This document shows positions 44,477 through 53,002 of a stretch of DNA of 64,000 nucleotides, in pieces. Source of the stretch: Streptomyces noursei (GTDB taxonomy: Bacteria > Actinomycetota > Actinomycetes > Streptomycetales > Streptomycetaceae); NCBI RefSeq assembly GCF_016917755.1, contig NZ_CP070326.1, positions 3,100,001 through 3,164,000 of the forward strand, written 5' to 3'. Position numbers and translations under genes: made by a program. The notes under the pieces were generated by a model, which worked only from the letters and a program-made list of their open reading frames with translations, ran no database searches and had not been told where the DNA came from. Within the stretch, counting starts at the first letter, position 1, and each line of letters opens with the position of its first letter.

Positions 44477-46893
44477 ACGGGCGGGGACGGCTGACACTGG
44501 GCGCGATGGTGGCCACGCTGTGCGCCGGGGGCGCGATGCTGCCGCTGGTGGACCCGGTCACCTGGCTGTTCCAGGCGGCGCTGTTGCTGACGCTGGTGAC
44601 GGGGGTGGGGGCGCTGGCCCGGCGGCTTCCGCTGGCCCGACCGCTGATCGTCGTCGCCCAGGCGCTGGCGGCCGTCCTGCTGCTGACCGCGGTGTTCGCC
44701 CACGGCCAGGCGATAGCCGGGCTGCTGCCGGGACCGGACGCCGTCGCCGCGCTCGCCGACCTGGTGCACAACGGCGTCCGGGACGTCGGCCGATACGCCA
44801 TCCCGGCCCCGGTCACGCCCGGCATCCGGCTGCTGCTGATCTCCGGGGTGCTGCTGATCGGCCTCGTCGTGGACGCGCTGGCGGTCACCTACCGCAGCGC
44901 CGCGCCCGCCGGGCTGCCGCTGCTCGCGCTGTATTCCGTGGCGGCGGGACTGTCCCCGGACGGCGCGGGCTGGTTGTGGTTCGTCGTGGCCGCCGCCGGC
45001 TATCTGCTGCTCCTGCTCGCCGAGGGCCGTGACCGGCTCTCCCAGTGGGGCCGGGTGTTCGGCAGTCCGGCCACGGGCCGGCCCGGCGGTGCCGGCGGCG
45101 CTCCGGTGCCGATCCGCCGCGGCCGTCGGATCGGCGCGCTGGCACTGGGCGTCGCGCTGCTGGTGCCCGCCGTACTGCCGTCGCTGGGCAGCGGGTTGCT
45201 CGGTCCGACCGCCGACAGCACCGGGCCCGGTGGCGGGGGCGGCACCATCTCCGCGGTGAACCCCCTGGTCTCGCTCCAGGACAGCCTGAACCAACCGGAG
45301 GACCGCGAGGTCCTCAACTACCGCACCACCGCGGCCGACACCCGCGAGATGTATCTGCGGATCGTGGCCCTGGACCAGTTCGACGGCACGGCCTGGAAGC
45401 CCTCCGAGCGCACGGTCACCGACGTCCCCGCCGAGTTGCCCCGACCGCCCGGCCTCAGCTCCGACGTGCCCGTCACCCGGGTCAACACCTCCCTGTCCAC
45501 CGCCCGCTGGTACGCCCAGAACTGGCTGCCGCTCCCCTATCCGGCGGCCAAGGTGGACATCCCCGGCCGCTGGCGGTTCGAGCCCGAGGGCCGCACCCTG
45601 GTCGGCGACCGTGGGCAGAACACCCACGGCCTGCAGTACCAGGTCGAGAGCCTCCAGGTGCGGCCCACCGCGCACCAACTGGCCACCGCCCCGGCCCCGC
45701 CCGCCGCGCTGCAGCGCGAGTACACCAAGGTCCCGGCCTCCCTCCCCGCGATCGTCCGCAGCACCGCCCGCCAGGTCACCCACGGTGCCCGCACGGCGTA
45801 CGACAAGGCGGTCAAGCTCCAGGACTGGTTCGCCGTCGACGGCGGCTTCACCTACAACACCGAGGTCCGGGCGGGCAGCGGAACCGACGCGATAGCCCGC
45901 TTCCTGGAGGAGAAGGAGGGCTTCTGCGTCCACTTCTCGTTCTCCATGGCGGCGATGGCCCGCACCCTCGGCATTCCGGCCCGGGTCGCGGTCGGCTTCA
46001 CCCCCGGCACCCCGCAGCCCGACGGCACGACGTCGGTGGGCCTGAAGGACGCGCACGCCTGGCCCGAGCTGTACTTCCAGGGCGTCGGCTGGACCCGCTT
46101 CGAGCCGACCCCGAGCCGCGGCAGCGTCCCGGACTACGCCTATCCGGACCCCTCGCAGGCGACCGGTCCCGGCGCCCCGGACCGCGCGACGGCGCCGTCC
46201 GCGGTGCCCTCGACCGGACCGTCCGCTGCCCCCTCCTGCGGCGCCGGCGACCGGCGGACGGGCGCCGGTCCGGGCTGCGCGGCCGCGTCCGCGGACCCGA
46301 CCTCCGGCCCGTCGGACGGCGGCCCCGCGCTCTGGGCGCTCGCCGCCGGGGTCCTCGCCGCGCTGCTGGTCCTGACGCTGCCCGCGGTGCCACTGCTGTG
46401 GCGGAGCCGGGTCCGCGCCCGCCGGCTGGCCGGCGGCCCGGACGGCGACGCCGCGGCCCACACCCTCGCCGCCTGGCAGGAGCTCCTGGACACCGGCTGG
46501 GACTTCGGGATCTTCCCGGACGAGTCGCTGACGCCGCGCACGGCGGCGGCCCGGATCATTCGCGTCGGGGAACTGCAACCGGACGCCGCGGCCGCCGCCC
46601 GGCGGGTGGCCACGGCGGTCGAGGGGGTGCTGTACGCCCCACGGCCGGTCCCGGTGTCCGGGCTCGCCGCGGACGTCCGGCAGGTGCATGCCGGCCTGCG
46701 GGACGGAGCGCCCCGCGCGCTGCGGCTACGGGCCCGGTGCGCGCCGCGCTCGGCGGCGCGGCTCCGCCGGTCCTGGGCTGCCCGGTGGGCGGCGCTGCGG
46801 CTGGGCTGCCGGAACAGCCGCCCGGCGACCGCGGCCCGGCGCGCGGTGGCCGCGCTGCGGGCGGCGGGATGGCGGCGCGGCGAGCGGGCGTAG
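44473..46893 (+). CDS. membrane transglutaminase-like protein (TgpA type)
   Basis: An 806-residue protein with about seven membrane segments in the first 240 residues. A large extracytoplasmic transglutaminase-like domain follows, then a C-terminal anchor (ALWALAAGVLAALLVLTLP) and a cytoplasmic DUF4129-like tail. The papain-like triad is partly visible: Cys in EKEGFCVHFSFSMAAMA, His in DAHAWPELYF, with the acid probably in WTRFEPTPS. It may act on wall or membrane proteins. The start overlaps the DUF58 stop (ATGA). Confidence 0.92.
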   Translation: MNGRGRLTLGAMVATLCAGGAMLPLVDPVTWLFQAALLLTLVTGVGALARRLPLARPLIVVAQALAAVLLLTAVFAHGQAIAGLLPGPDAVAALADLVHNGVRDVGRYAIPAPVTPGIRLLLISGVLLIGLVVDALAVTYRSAAPAGLPLLALYSVAAGLSPDGAGWLWFVVAAAGYLLLLLAEGRDRLSQWGRVFGSPATGRPGGAGGAPVPIRRGRRIGALALGVALLVPAVLPSLGSGLLGPTADSTGPGGGGGTISAVNPLVSLQDSLNQPEDREVLNYRTTAADTREMYLRIVALDQFDGTAWKPSERTVTDVPAELPRPPGLSSDVPVTRVNTSLSTARWYAQNWLPLPYPAAKVDIPGRWRFEPEGRTLVGDRGQNTHGLQYQVESLQVRPTAHQLATAPAPPAALQREYTKVPASLPAIVRSTARQVTHGARTAYDKAVKLQDWFAVDGGFTYNTEVRAGSGTDAIARFLEEKEGFCVHFSFSMAAMARTLGIPARVAVGFTPGTPQPDGTTSVGLKDAHAWPELYFQGVGWTRFEPTPSRGSVPDYAYPDPSQATGPGAPDRATAPSAVPSTGPSAAPSCGAGDRRTGAGPGCAAASADPTSGPSDGGPALWALAAGVLAALLVLTLPAVPLLWRSRVRARRLAGGPDGDAAAHTLAAWQELLDTGWDFGIFPDESLTPRTAAARIIRVGELQPDAAAAARRVATAVEGVLYAPRPVPVSGLAADVRQVHAGLRDGAPRALRLRARCAPRSAARLRRSWAARWAALRLGCRNSRPATAARRAVAALRAAGWRRGERA

Positions 46894-47210
46894 TCCGGCA
46901 CCCCGCCGGGCGCGGCCCACCCGTGCCCGGCAGTGGCACTCCCGTGCGAGAAGCCTTCCGCGCCGCACCGCACACGCGGAATCCCGCGCGGAATAAGGCG
47001 CCCCCGGAAAACGGAAAAGGTGTGGCCCCCGATCGCTCGGGGGCCACACCACGGAAGTCGAAACGAATGCGCGGACCGGCTTCAAAAGCACGAACGGGCC
47101 GGGGCGCCAAAAGCCCGGAGAGACGTCGGGAATTGGCCGGATCCGAGAAATCGGCCGCGCCCGCGCCCGCGTGTTCGCCGTGCGGAGGGACCGGGCGTCG
47201 AGCCCACCGG
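46894..47210. other. convergent intergenic region
   Basis: 317 nt between the converging transglutaminase and DUF3040 genes. It contains one strong hairpin (47019-47050) and otherwise only low-information sequence. I see no gene, promoter or RNA. Confidence 0.55.
47019..47050. terminator. bidirectional terminator
   Basis: A perfect 14-bp stem (47019-47032 with 47037-47050) with the stable loop TCGC lies between converging genes. Confidence 0.85.
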
Positions 47211-47612
47211 TCAGTGGCCCTGCTGCTCGTCGCGGCGGCGCTGCCAGCGGTCCTCGATGCGGTTCATCATCGAACGGCGCGGCCTGACCTGGCGGCGCGG
47301 CTGCGCCCCACCGGGGCCGGCGGCGCGCTCACCGGGCTTGGGGGCCTTGCGCCAGCCGGTGACGGCCAGCACCGCGCAGCCGAGCATGACGAGGAAGCCG
47401 ATGACGCTGACCCACCAGATCTGCTGCGCAACCATGCCGGCCATGAGCAGGCCGATACCCACCAGGAAGCCCGCGACCGCTTGGTAGACCCGTCGCCGGG
47501 TGTACGTACGCAGCCCGCTTCCCTCAAGCGCTGTCGCGAACTTGGGATCTTCGGCGTACAGCGCTCGCTCCATTTGCTCGAGCATGCGCTGCTCGTGCTC
47601 CGAGAGCGGCAC
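47211..47612 (-). CDS. DUF3040 domain membrane protein
   Basis: A 133-residue protein beginning MPLSEHEQRMLEQMERAL, the DUF3040 signature, followed by two adjacent membrane segments (VAGFLVGIGLLMAGMVAQ and VSVIGFLVMLGCAVLAV). It ends in a basic cytoplasmic tail (RQVRPRRSMMNRIEDRW). It is common near dcw genes in actinobacteria; its function is unknown. The ATG has GGAGGA upstream, and a plausible promoter lies 50-80 nt before the start. Confidence 0.93.
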   Translation of the reverse strand: MPLSEHEQRMLEQMERALYAEDPKFATALEGSGLRTYTRRRVYQAVAGFLVGIGLLMAGMVAQQIWWVSVIGFLVMLGCAVLAVTGWRKAPKPGERAAGPGGAQPRRQVRPRRSMMNRIEDRWQRRRDEQQGH

Positions 47613-47662
47613 GGAGTCCTCCTACTCGTCGGTCGCGGGGGGCGACCGGGTGCGACCCTTTC

Positions 47663-47691
47663 AGGATAGGCAGGGAATCGCCCCCGTGAAA
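47663..47691 (-). promoter_or_regulatory. putative DUF3040 promoter
   Basis: TTTCAC (47686-47691) and TATCCT (47663-47668) with a 17-nt spacer, reading towards DUF3040. The start would lie near 47655, leaving a leader of about 43 nt with a GGAGGA site. Confidence 0.45.
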
Positions 47692-47902
47692 CCCGCCCCT
47701 CTACGCCAATTCACCGTCCGCACCGCTGCGGCGGCTGGTGGTGATGCTGGCTGCATTCCCCACCCGCCAGTCCGTCATGCCGGAACGTCGTACCCCGATC
47801 ATACGGGGCGAAGCGGCTGTTCGGGTGGCCTGTGCCCGACCACACGCGATGCCCGCGGGCGCCACCGGGTCCCGCGGACGGTGCTCGCGCGTGCCGCGGA
47901 CG

Positions 47903-47969
47903 CCGCTCCTCGGCGCCGCACCGCCCGCCGCCCGAGGGCCGACGGTGCGGGCGCATCGGCGAGGAGCGG
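47903..47969 (-). terminator. terminator-like hairpin after the methyltransferase gene
   Basis: CCGCTCCTCG (47903-47912) pairs with CGAGGAGCGG (47960-47969), and GCGCCGCACCG continues inwards against CGGTGCGG...GC with a bulge. It lies about 75 nt beyond the methyltransferase stop. Confidence 0.5.
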
Positions 47970-48044
47970 TGCGGGCCGTACGGACGGTGAGGAGCCGTGT
48001 GCGATCGGAACGACCGCGGTGCGGCCCGGCGGCCTCGTGAGCCG

Positions 48045-48800
48045 TCAGTCGCGCTCGGCGAGGACGTGCAGCTGGGTGGCGACCGAGTGGAACGCGGGCT
48101 GCTCCGCCGCGGCGACCTCCAGCTTCAGCAGCGCGTCCAGGGCGCCGGGCTCGGTGTCGACCAGGACGCCGGGCACCAGGTCGGCGAAGATCCGCACGCC
48201 GTGCACCGCGCCGACCTGGAGGCCGGTGCCGGTGACCAGCTCGGTGAGCTGCTCGGCGGTGAACCGGCGGGGCACCGGGTCGCCCTCGCCCCAGCGGCCG
48301 GCGGGGTCGGTGAGGGCCCGGCGGGCCTCGGTGAAGTGGCCCGCCAGGGCGCGGGCGAGGACCGCCCCGCCCAGGCCGGCGGCGAGCAGGCTGAGGGTGC
48401 CGGCGGGGCGGAGCGCGCCGACGGCGTTGCGCAGGCCCTCGGCGGGGTCGTCGACGTACTCCAGCACGCCGTGGCAGAGCACCGCGTCGTAGCCACCGCG
48501 CTCGACGACCTGGAACAGCCCGTGGGCGTCGCCCTGGACCCCGCGGATCCGGTCGGCGACCCCGGCCTCGGCGGCCCGGCGCTCCAGGGCGAAGAGGGCG
48601 TTGGGGCTGGGGTCGACGACGGTGACGCGGTGACCGAGGCGGGCCACCGGGACGGCGAAGTTACCGCTGCCGCCGCCGGTGTCGAGGACGTCCAGGGCGT
48701 CGCGCCCGGCGGCCTTGACCCGGCGCTCCAGGGCGTCCTTGAGGACGTCCCAGACCACGGCGGTACGAAGGGAGGCGCGCGGGCGCAGCGGGTCAGACAC
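48045..48800 (-). CDS. SAM-dependent methyltransferase, class I
   Basis: A 251-residue protein with motif I VLDTGGGSGNFAVPVA (about 38-52), motif II VTVVDPSPNALFALE and motif IV DAVLCHGVLEYVDD. The order resembles the CmoM/SmtA group, which modify tRNA or small molecules, but the substrate cannot be assigned. GTG start with GAGGAG upstream. It is probably co-transcribed with the HEPN gene upstream, from which it is separated by 105 nt. Confidence 0.88.
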   Translation of the reverse strand: MSDPLRPRASLRTAVVWDVLKDALERRVKAAGRDALDVLDTGGGSGNFAVPVARLGHRVTVVDPSPNALFALERRAAEAGVADRIRGVQGDAHGLFQVVERGGYDAVLCHGVLEYVDDPAEGLRNAVGALRPAGTLSLLAAGLGGAVLARALAGHFTEARRALTDPAGRWGEGDPVPRRFTAEQLTELVTGTGLQVGAVHGVRIFADLVPGVLVDTEPGALDALLKLEVAAAEQPAFHSVATQLHVLAERD

Positions 48801-48905
48801 GGTGGGTGGCTCCTCGGCGGGGCATGGACATCCAGTCGTTCACCACCCTATTCCGTATCGTGCCTGGTGCGGCGTCCGGCCCGCGCGCCGGGCGGGCGCG
48901 GGCGG

Positions 48906-49421
48906 TCAGCCGGCCCTGCCCCAACTGCCGCCGGGGTCCCCGGCCCGCTGCGGGGGCAGCACCGGCTGGAGTCGGAGCATCCGCTCGACCAGGCGGAGGA
49001 ACATCCCGGCGTCCCTCAGCAGGTCGTCGGCGTCGCGGCGACTGTCCGCGCCCGCTATGCCGGCCTCGGCCCGGGCCCGGCGGGCGGCGCCGGCCGCGAA
49101 CAGGGCGCTCCACTCGGCGAGTTCGGGGGCGACCTCGGGCAGCACCTCCCAGGCGCTCCGGATAGTCTTCCGGCGGCGCGCGGTGGGCTCCGGTCGGCCG
49201 CGCACGGCGAGGACGGCGGCAGCGGCGCGCAGCGCGGCCAGGTGGGCGGTGGCGAAGCGTTCGTTGGCGGATTCCAGGGTCTCGGCCTCGGTGAGGCCGT
49301 GCTGGGCTTTGGTGAGCAGGTCGAGGGCGGCGGGCGGCGCGGACGCCCGGCGCAGGACGGGGTGGACATCGCTCGGGGGACCGTACGCAGCGGAGCTGCC
49401 CGCGGCGGGACGAGCTGCCAT
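48906..49421 (-). CDS. SAV_6107-like HEPN domain protein
   Basis: A 171-residue, mostly helical protein matching the SAV_6107-type HEPN family (LDLLTKAQHGLTEAE, ERFATAHLAALRAAAAVLA, EWSALFAAGAARRARAEAG). HEPN domains are often RNases with an RxxxxH motif; I do not see a clear one here, so catalytic activity is doubtful. The ATG has AGGAGG upstream. It is divergent from the YhgE operon. Confidence 0.8.
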   Translation of the reverse strand: MAARPAAGSSAAYGPPSDVHPVLRRASAPPAALDLLTKAQHGLTEAETLESANERFATAHLAALRAAAAVLAVRGRPEPTARRRKTIRSAWEVLPEVAPELAEWSALFAAGAARRARAEAGIAGADSRRDADDLLRDAGMFLRLVERMLRLQPVLPPQRAGDPGGSWGRAG

Positions 49422-49593
49422 GACGAACCTCCTGTCGTCGCCCGCGGGTTGAGGACCGGCGGGCCGATGCGGACCGTATGCACCCATCGTGCGGCACACC
49501 ACTGACAATCGGCTGTGACCTGCGGTTTCGCCGGAAAAACGGACATCGCGGCGGGGATCCGGAACGGGTTTTCGCGGAATTCCGGAGAACCCC

Positions 49594-49622
49594 TTGCGGA
49601 CAGCGGGAGGGCTCCCTACTTT
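49594..49622 (+). promoter_or_regulatory. promoter of the YhgE-TetR operon
   Basis: TTGCGG (49594-49599) and TACTTT (49617-49622) with exactly 17 nt between them, upstream of an AAGGAGGGG ribosome site. The operator palindrome begins inside the -10. Confidence 0.6.
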
Positions 49623-49642
49623 GAACTGACCAGTCAGTGCAA
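49621..49642. promoter_or_regulatory. near-palindromic operator, probably for the TetR protein
   Basis: Arms TTGaACTGAC and GTCAGTgCAA are complementary at nine of ten positions around a 2-nt centre (22 bp). It overlaps the -10 and transcription start. The last gene of this operon encodes a TetR regulator, so autorepression is the simplest reading; the pairing of site and protein is inference. Confidence 0.65.
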
Positions 49643-49651
49643 GGAGGGGAC

Positions 49652-49825
49652 GTGGACGGCACCCCACACGGTGCGGCGGTCACGGCCGGCCCTTCGGGGT
49701 CCGGCCGGACCTGCCTGCTGCCGGCGCTCACCGGCCGGATGAAGCCCGCGGCCGGCACCGTCGAGGACGGCGGGCACGACGAGGAGGGGGCGGCCGATGC
49801 GCTCGCCGAAGCTGGCCGCGCTTGA
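49652..49825 (+). pseudogene. degenerate ABC-ATPase remnant, 57 codons
   Basis: Starts GTG behind a strong AAGGAGGGG site. The product contains AVTAGPSGSGRTCLLPALTG and then RMKPAAGTVEDGGHD, which matches the start of an ABC ATPase (Walker A GPSGSGKT through the first strand pair). The P-loop lysine is Arg. Nothing after about residue 45 resembles an ATPase: signature, Walker B and the rest are absent. The frame ends 29 nt inside yhgE. YhgE genes in streptomycetes are often preceded by an ABC ATPase, so this looks like the scar of an internal deletion whose translation still leads into yhgE. Confidence 0.6.
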
Positions 49826-52004
49826 GCTGAAGCGGTTCGGCAGGGGGAAGCTGCCGCGCGCCGCGCTGGCCGCGCTCCTGCTGCTGCCGCTCCTGTACGG
49901 CGCGCTCTACCTGTGGTCCTTCTGGGACCCCTACAGCCGGCTGGACAAGATCCCGGTCGCGCTGGTCAACGAGGACACGGGCGCCGACGTCGGCGGGCAG
50001 CACCTCTCTGCGGGCGACAACATCGTCGCCGGGCTGCGCGACAGCCACACCTTCGACTGGCACCAGGTGGACGCCGCGGCGGCCGGCCGGGGCGTCGAGG
50101 ACGGCACGTACTACCTCTCGCTGGCCATTCCGCGGGACTTCAGCCGTCGGATCGCCTCCAGCTCCGGGGGCCACCCGGAGACCGGTGCCCTGAAGGTGCG
50201 CACCAACGACGCCAACAACTACATCGTCGGGCAGATCTCCCGGACGGTCTTCTCCGAGGTCCGCGCGGCGGCCTCGGCCAAGGCGTCGCGGACCTTCCTC
50301 GACAAGATCTTCGTCTCCTTCTCGACCCTGCACGGCAAGACGGAGGAGGCCGCCGACGGCGCGGACCGCCTCAAGGACGGCATCGGGCAGGCCAAGGACG
50401 GCACCGGCAAACTGGCCGACGGCCTGGGCACCGCCAAGAACGGGAGCGCCCAGCTGGTCGGCGGCCTGGGCGACCTCGACGCCGGCGCCGGCCGGCTCAG
50501 CCGGGGCAGTACCGACCTCGCCCGGGGCGCCGGCACCGCCGCCGACGGATCGCGTCAACTGGCCGACGGGGCCGGGCAGGTGGCCGACGGGACCCAGCAG
50601 CTCGCCGACACCGTCAACGGGGTCGTCGACAAGGTGGGACCGTTCGTCCGGGCGCACGGCAAGGAGATCGGGGAGGCCGCGCAGCTGGTCGCGGACGGCG
50701 CCCAGGCGGTGCGCGACCACCTGGACAAGCTGCCCGCCGCGGCCTCCACGGGAGCCGGGCTCTCCCGGGGGATCGCCGACCACCTCGGCTCGTACTACCG
50801 GCTGCGCTGCGGCACCGGCGTCACCCTGGTGACCGACTGCGCCGAACTGAAGCGGATCACGGAGCAGGCGAACACCGCGGCGGACACCGCCGAAGAGGTC
50901 AGCGGCTACGTCCACGACCAGAAGAACCTCGACCAGCTCGGCCGGGACCTGGACACCCTGCACTCCCTGGCCTCCGAACTGGCCGCGCACGGGCCGACCC
51001 TCGGTGCCGACATGGATGCCGCGGTCCGGAAGATCAACGACCTCAACGACGGCGCCCACAAGGTCTCCGCGGGCGCCCGCAAACTGGCCGCGGGCAACGC
51101 CCAGTTGGCGAGCGGCGCGGACCGGCTCAGCGACGGGGCGCGGCAGCTGCACGACGGCACCGGCCGGGCCGCCTCCGGGATGACCGACCTGGACGCCGGC
51201 GTCGGCCGCCTCAAGGACGGCGCACGGACGCTGGACGGCGGGATGTTCAAGCTGTCCGACGGTTCGGCGCAGCTGGCCGGCGGGCTGCACGACGGGGCGG
51301 GGCAGATCCCCGACTACGGCAAGAAGGACCGCGACGCGCGCACCCTGGTGATGTCCGACCCGGTGCAGCTGGCGTCCGGTTCCGCCCACAAGGCGCCCAA
51401 CTACGGCACCGGGTTCGCCCCGTACTTCATCCCGCTGTCCCTGTGGGTCGGCGCGATGGTGGCGTACATGTTGATCCCGCCGCTCAACCGGAGGGCGCTG
51501 GCGATGGGTGCGGCCTCCTGGCGGGTGGCGCTGTCCGGATGGCTGCCGGTCTTCGGCATCGGGGTGCTGCAGACCGCGGCGTTGATCAGCGTGCTGCACT
51601 TCGCGCTCGGCCTCCAGATGGCCCGGGCCGCCGGCACGATCGGCTTCCTGGTACTGGTCACGGCCTGTTTCACGGCGATCGTGCAGTGGTTGAACGCGAA
51701 GTTCGGGCCGGCCGGCCGGATCCTCGTCCTGGCGCTGCTGATGCTCCAGCTGACGTCGGCGGGCGGCACCTACCCGGTGCAGACCAGCCCCGGCTTCTTC
51801 GGCGCCATCCACCCCTTCCTGCCGATGAGTTACATCGTCGAGGGGCTGCGCCGGCTCATCACGGGCGGCGACCTGGCGCCCGTATGGCAGGGCAGCGCGG
51901 TGCTGCTGGCCTTCGCCCTCGGGGCGCTCGCGCTGACCTCCCTGGCGGCGCGCGGCCGTCAGGTGGTGCGGATGAAGGACCTCCACCCGGAGCTGAGCCT
52001 GTGA
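49797..52004 (+). CDS. YhgE/Pip domain membrane protein
   Basis: A 735-residue protein. One N-terminal membrane segment (LPLLYGALYLWSF) precedes a large extracytoplasmic region (about 45-500), mostly of degenerate repeats of the GAxxLxxGxxxL type (DGADRLKDGIGQAKDG, SGADRLSDGARQLHDG) that predict long coiled or helical rods. Five or six C-terminal membrane segments of ABC-2 type follow. The family includes a phage-infection receptor and wall or secretion-related proteins (type VII-associated in some species), but the role here is unknown. The ATG has GGAGGGGGCGG upstream. Confidence 0.92.
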   Translation: MRSPKLAALELKRFGRGKLPRAALAALLLLPLLYGALYLWSFWDPYSRLDKIPVALVNEDTGADVGGQHLSAGDNIVAGLRDSHTFDWHQVDAAAAGRGVEDGTYYLSLAIPRDFSRRIASSSGGHPETGALKVRTNDANNYIVGQISRTVFSEVRAAASAKASRTFLDKIFVSFSTLHGKTEEAADGADRLKDGIGQAKDGTGKLADGLGTAKNGSAQLVGGLGDLDAGAGRLSRGSTDLARGAGTAADGSRQLADGAGQVADGTQQLADTVNGVVDKVGPFVRAHGKEIGEAAQLVADGAQAVRDHLDKLPAAASTGAGLSRGIADHLGSYYRLRCGTGVTLVTDCAELKRITEQANTAADTAEEVSGYVHDQKNLDQLGRDLDTLHSLASELAAHGPTLGADMDAAVRKINDLNDGAHKVSAGARKLAAGNAQLASGADRLSDGARQLHDGTGRAASGMTDLDAGVGRLKDGARTLDGGMFKLSDGSAQLAGGLHDGAGQIPDYGKKDRDARTLVMSDPVQLASGSAHKAPNYGTGFAPYFIPLSLWVGAMVAYMLIPPLNRRALAMGAASWRVALSGWLPVFGIGVLQTAALISVLHFALGLQMARAAGTIGFLVLVTACFTAIVQWLNAKFGPAGRILVLALLMLQLTSAGGTYPVQTSPGFFGAIHPFLPMSYIVEGLRRLITGGDLAPVWQGSAVLLAFALGALALTSLAARGRQVVRMKDLHPELSL

Positions 52005-52654
52005 GCGCGCGCCCGGCGAAGACCGGCACAATCGCCCCTATGGACAGCTCCAACACACGCCGCGACGCCACCCGGCGCAAGCTCTTCGAAGCCGCGGTCA
52101 CGCTCATCGCCGAACAGGGCTTCTCCTCCACCACGGTGGACGAGATCGCCGAACGGGCGGGGGTCGCGAAGGGCACGGTGTACTACAACTTCGCGAGCAA
52201 GAACGTCCTCTTCGAGGAGCTGCTGCGGCACGGCATCGAGTTGTTGGCGTCCTCCCTCCAGACGGCCGCCGACGAGGTCACCGACCGGGGCGGCACCCGG
52301 GTCGACGCCCTGGACGCGATGATCCGGGCGGGCCTGGACTTCATCGCCCGCTACCCGGCGCTCACCCAGCTCTACGTCGCCGAGCTGTGGCGCACCAACC
52401 GGGCCTGGCAGTCCACGCTCATGGTGGTGCGGGAGCGGGCCATCACGGTGGTGGAGAACGTGCTGCGGGAGGCGGTGGCCGGCGGCGAGCTGAGCGAAGA
52501 GATCGACATCCCGCTGACCGCGTCGGCGCTGTTCGGGATGGTCCTGGTCGCCGCCCTGGACTGGCAGTCGTACCAGCCGGACCGGTCGATCGACGACGTG
52601 CACGCGGCACTGTCGCGGCTCCTCCAGGGGCGGGTCACCGGGCGCCCCGCCTGA
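52001..52654 (+). CDS. TetR-family transcriptional regulator
   Basis: A 217-residue repressor. The helix-turn-helix is TTVDEIAERAGVAKGTVYYNF. The helical C-terminal ligand and dimer domain ends LSRLLQGRVTGRPA. The GTG start overlaps the yhgE stop (GTGA) and I prefer it. ATG 52040 would remove 13 residues and also leaves the domain intact. It probably controls its own operon through the palindrome at 49621-49642. The ligand is unknown. Confidence 0.92.
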   Translation: MSARPAKTGTIAPMDSSNTRRDATRRKLFEAAVTLIAEQGFSSTTVDEIAERAGVAKGTVYYNFASKNVLFEELLRHGIELLASSLQTAADEVTDRGGTRVDALDAMIRAGLDFIARYPALTQLYVAELWRTNRAWQSTLMVVRERAITVVENVLREAVAGGELSEEIDIPLTASALFGMVLVAALDWQSYQPDRSIDDVHAALSRLLQGRVTGRPA

Positions 52655-52681
52655 GCGGGCGCCCCGTCCCCCGCGCACATG

Positions 52682-52734
52682 GGCGCTGCCCTGGCACAGA
52701 TCGTTCCCCCGACCGATCCGACCAGGGCAGCGCC
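52682..52734 (+). terminator. terminator after the TetR gene
   Basis: A perfect 13-bp stem (52682-52694 with 52722-52734). The 27-nt loop contains a nested GATCG/CGATC stem. It begins 27 nt after the stop. Confidence 0.75.
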
Positions 52735-52989
52735 GCCCCCGTCCTTCCCCCGTACTCCCCCGTGGAGTCCCCCGTCTTCCCCCGTGGGGTCCTCCGTCAC
52801 GTCCGGGAGCCACGCCGCTCCGCCGCCCCGTGTCGGCGGTGCGGCGCCGCTTCCCGTCCGTGGCCCCCACTCTTCCGTCCAGACCGGTGCCGGCCCATCC
52901 GCGTACCTACTCATCTCGGCGTCTGAGTACGGATACTCAAAGCTGAGCACCGCGCCTCATGAGCCGGGCGGCGGGCCCCGCCGACCGCT

Positions 52990-52995
52990 TACGAT
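52990..52995 (+). promoter_or_regulatory. -10 box for leaderless DUF4126 gene
   Basis: TACGAT followed by 7 nt and the GTG start at 53003, with no ribosome site. This is a typical leaderless arrangement. Confidence 0.5.
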
Positions 52996-53002
52996 CTGCC
53001 GC

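Larger units (their letters stand above)
47613..48044. other. intergenic region between the methyltransferase and DUF3040 genes
   Basis: 432 nt, both flanking genes on the minus strand. It carries the DUF3040 promoter at 47663-47691 and a large imperfect hairpin at 47903-47969. Short open frames on both strands lack ribosome sites and coding composition, so I call none. Confidence 0.55.
52655..53002. other. intergenic region after the TetR gene
   Basis: 348 nt. It holds the TetR terminator (52682-52734), a Pro-rich-looking but non-coding C-rich stretch, the small inverted repeat GAGTA-cgga-TACTC (52924-52937) and the DUF4126 leaderless promoter. No gene is supported. Confidence 0.55.

Noticed and set aside
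47711..48040. Short open frames on both strands between the methyltransferase and DUF3040 genes
   Set aside because: No ribosome sites, poor composition (His/Arg/Pro-rich), and they overlap a large hairpin.
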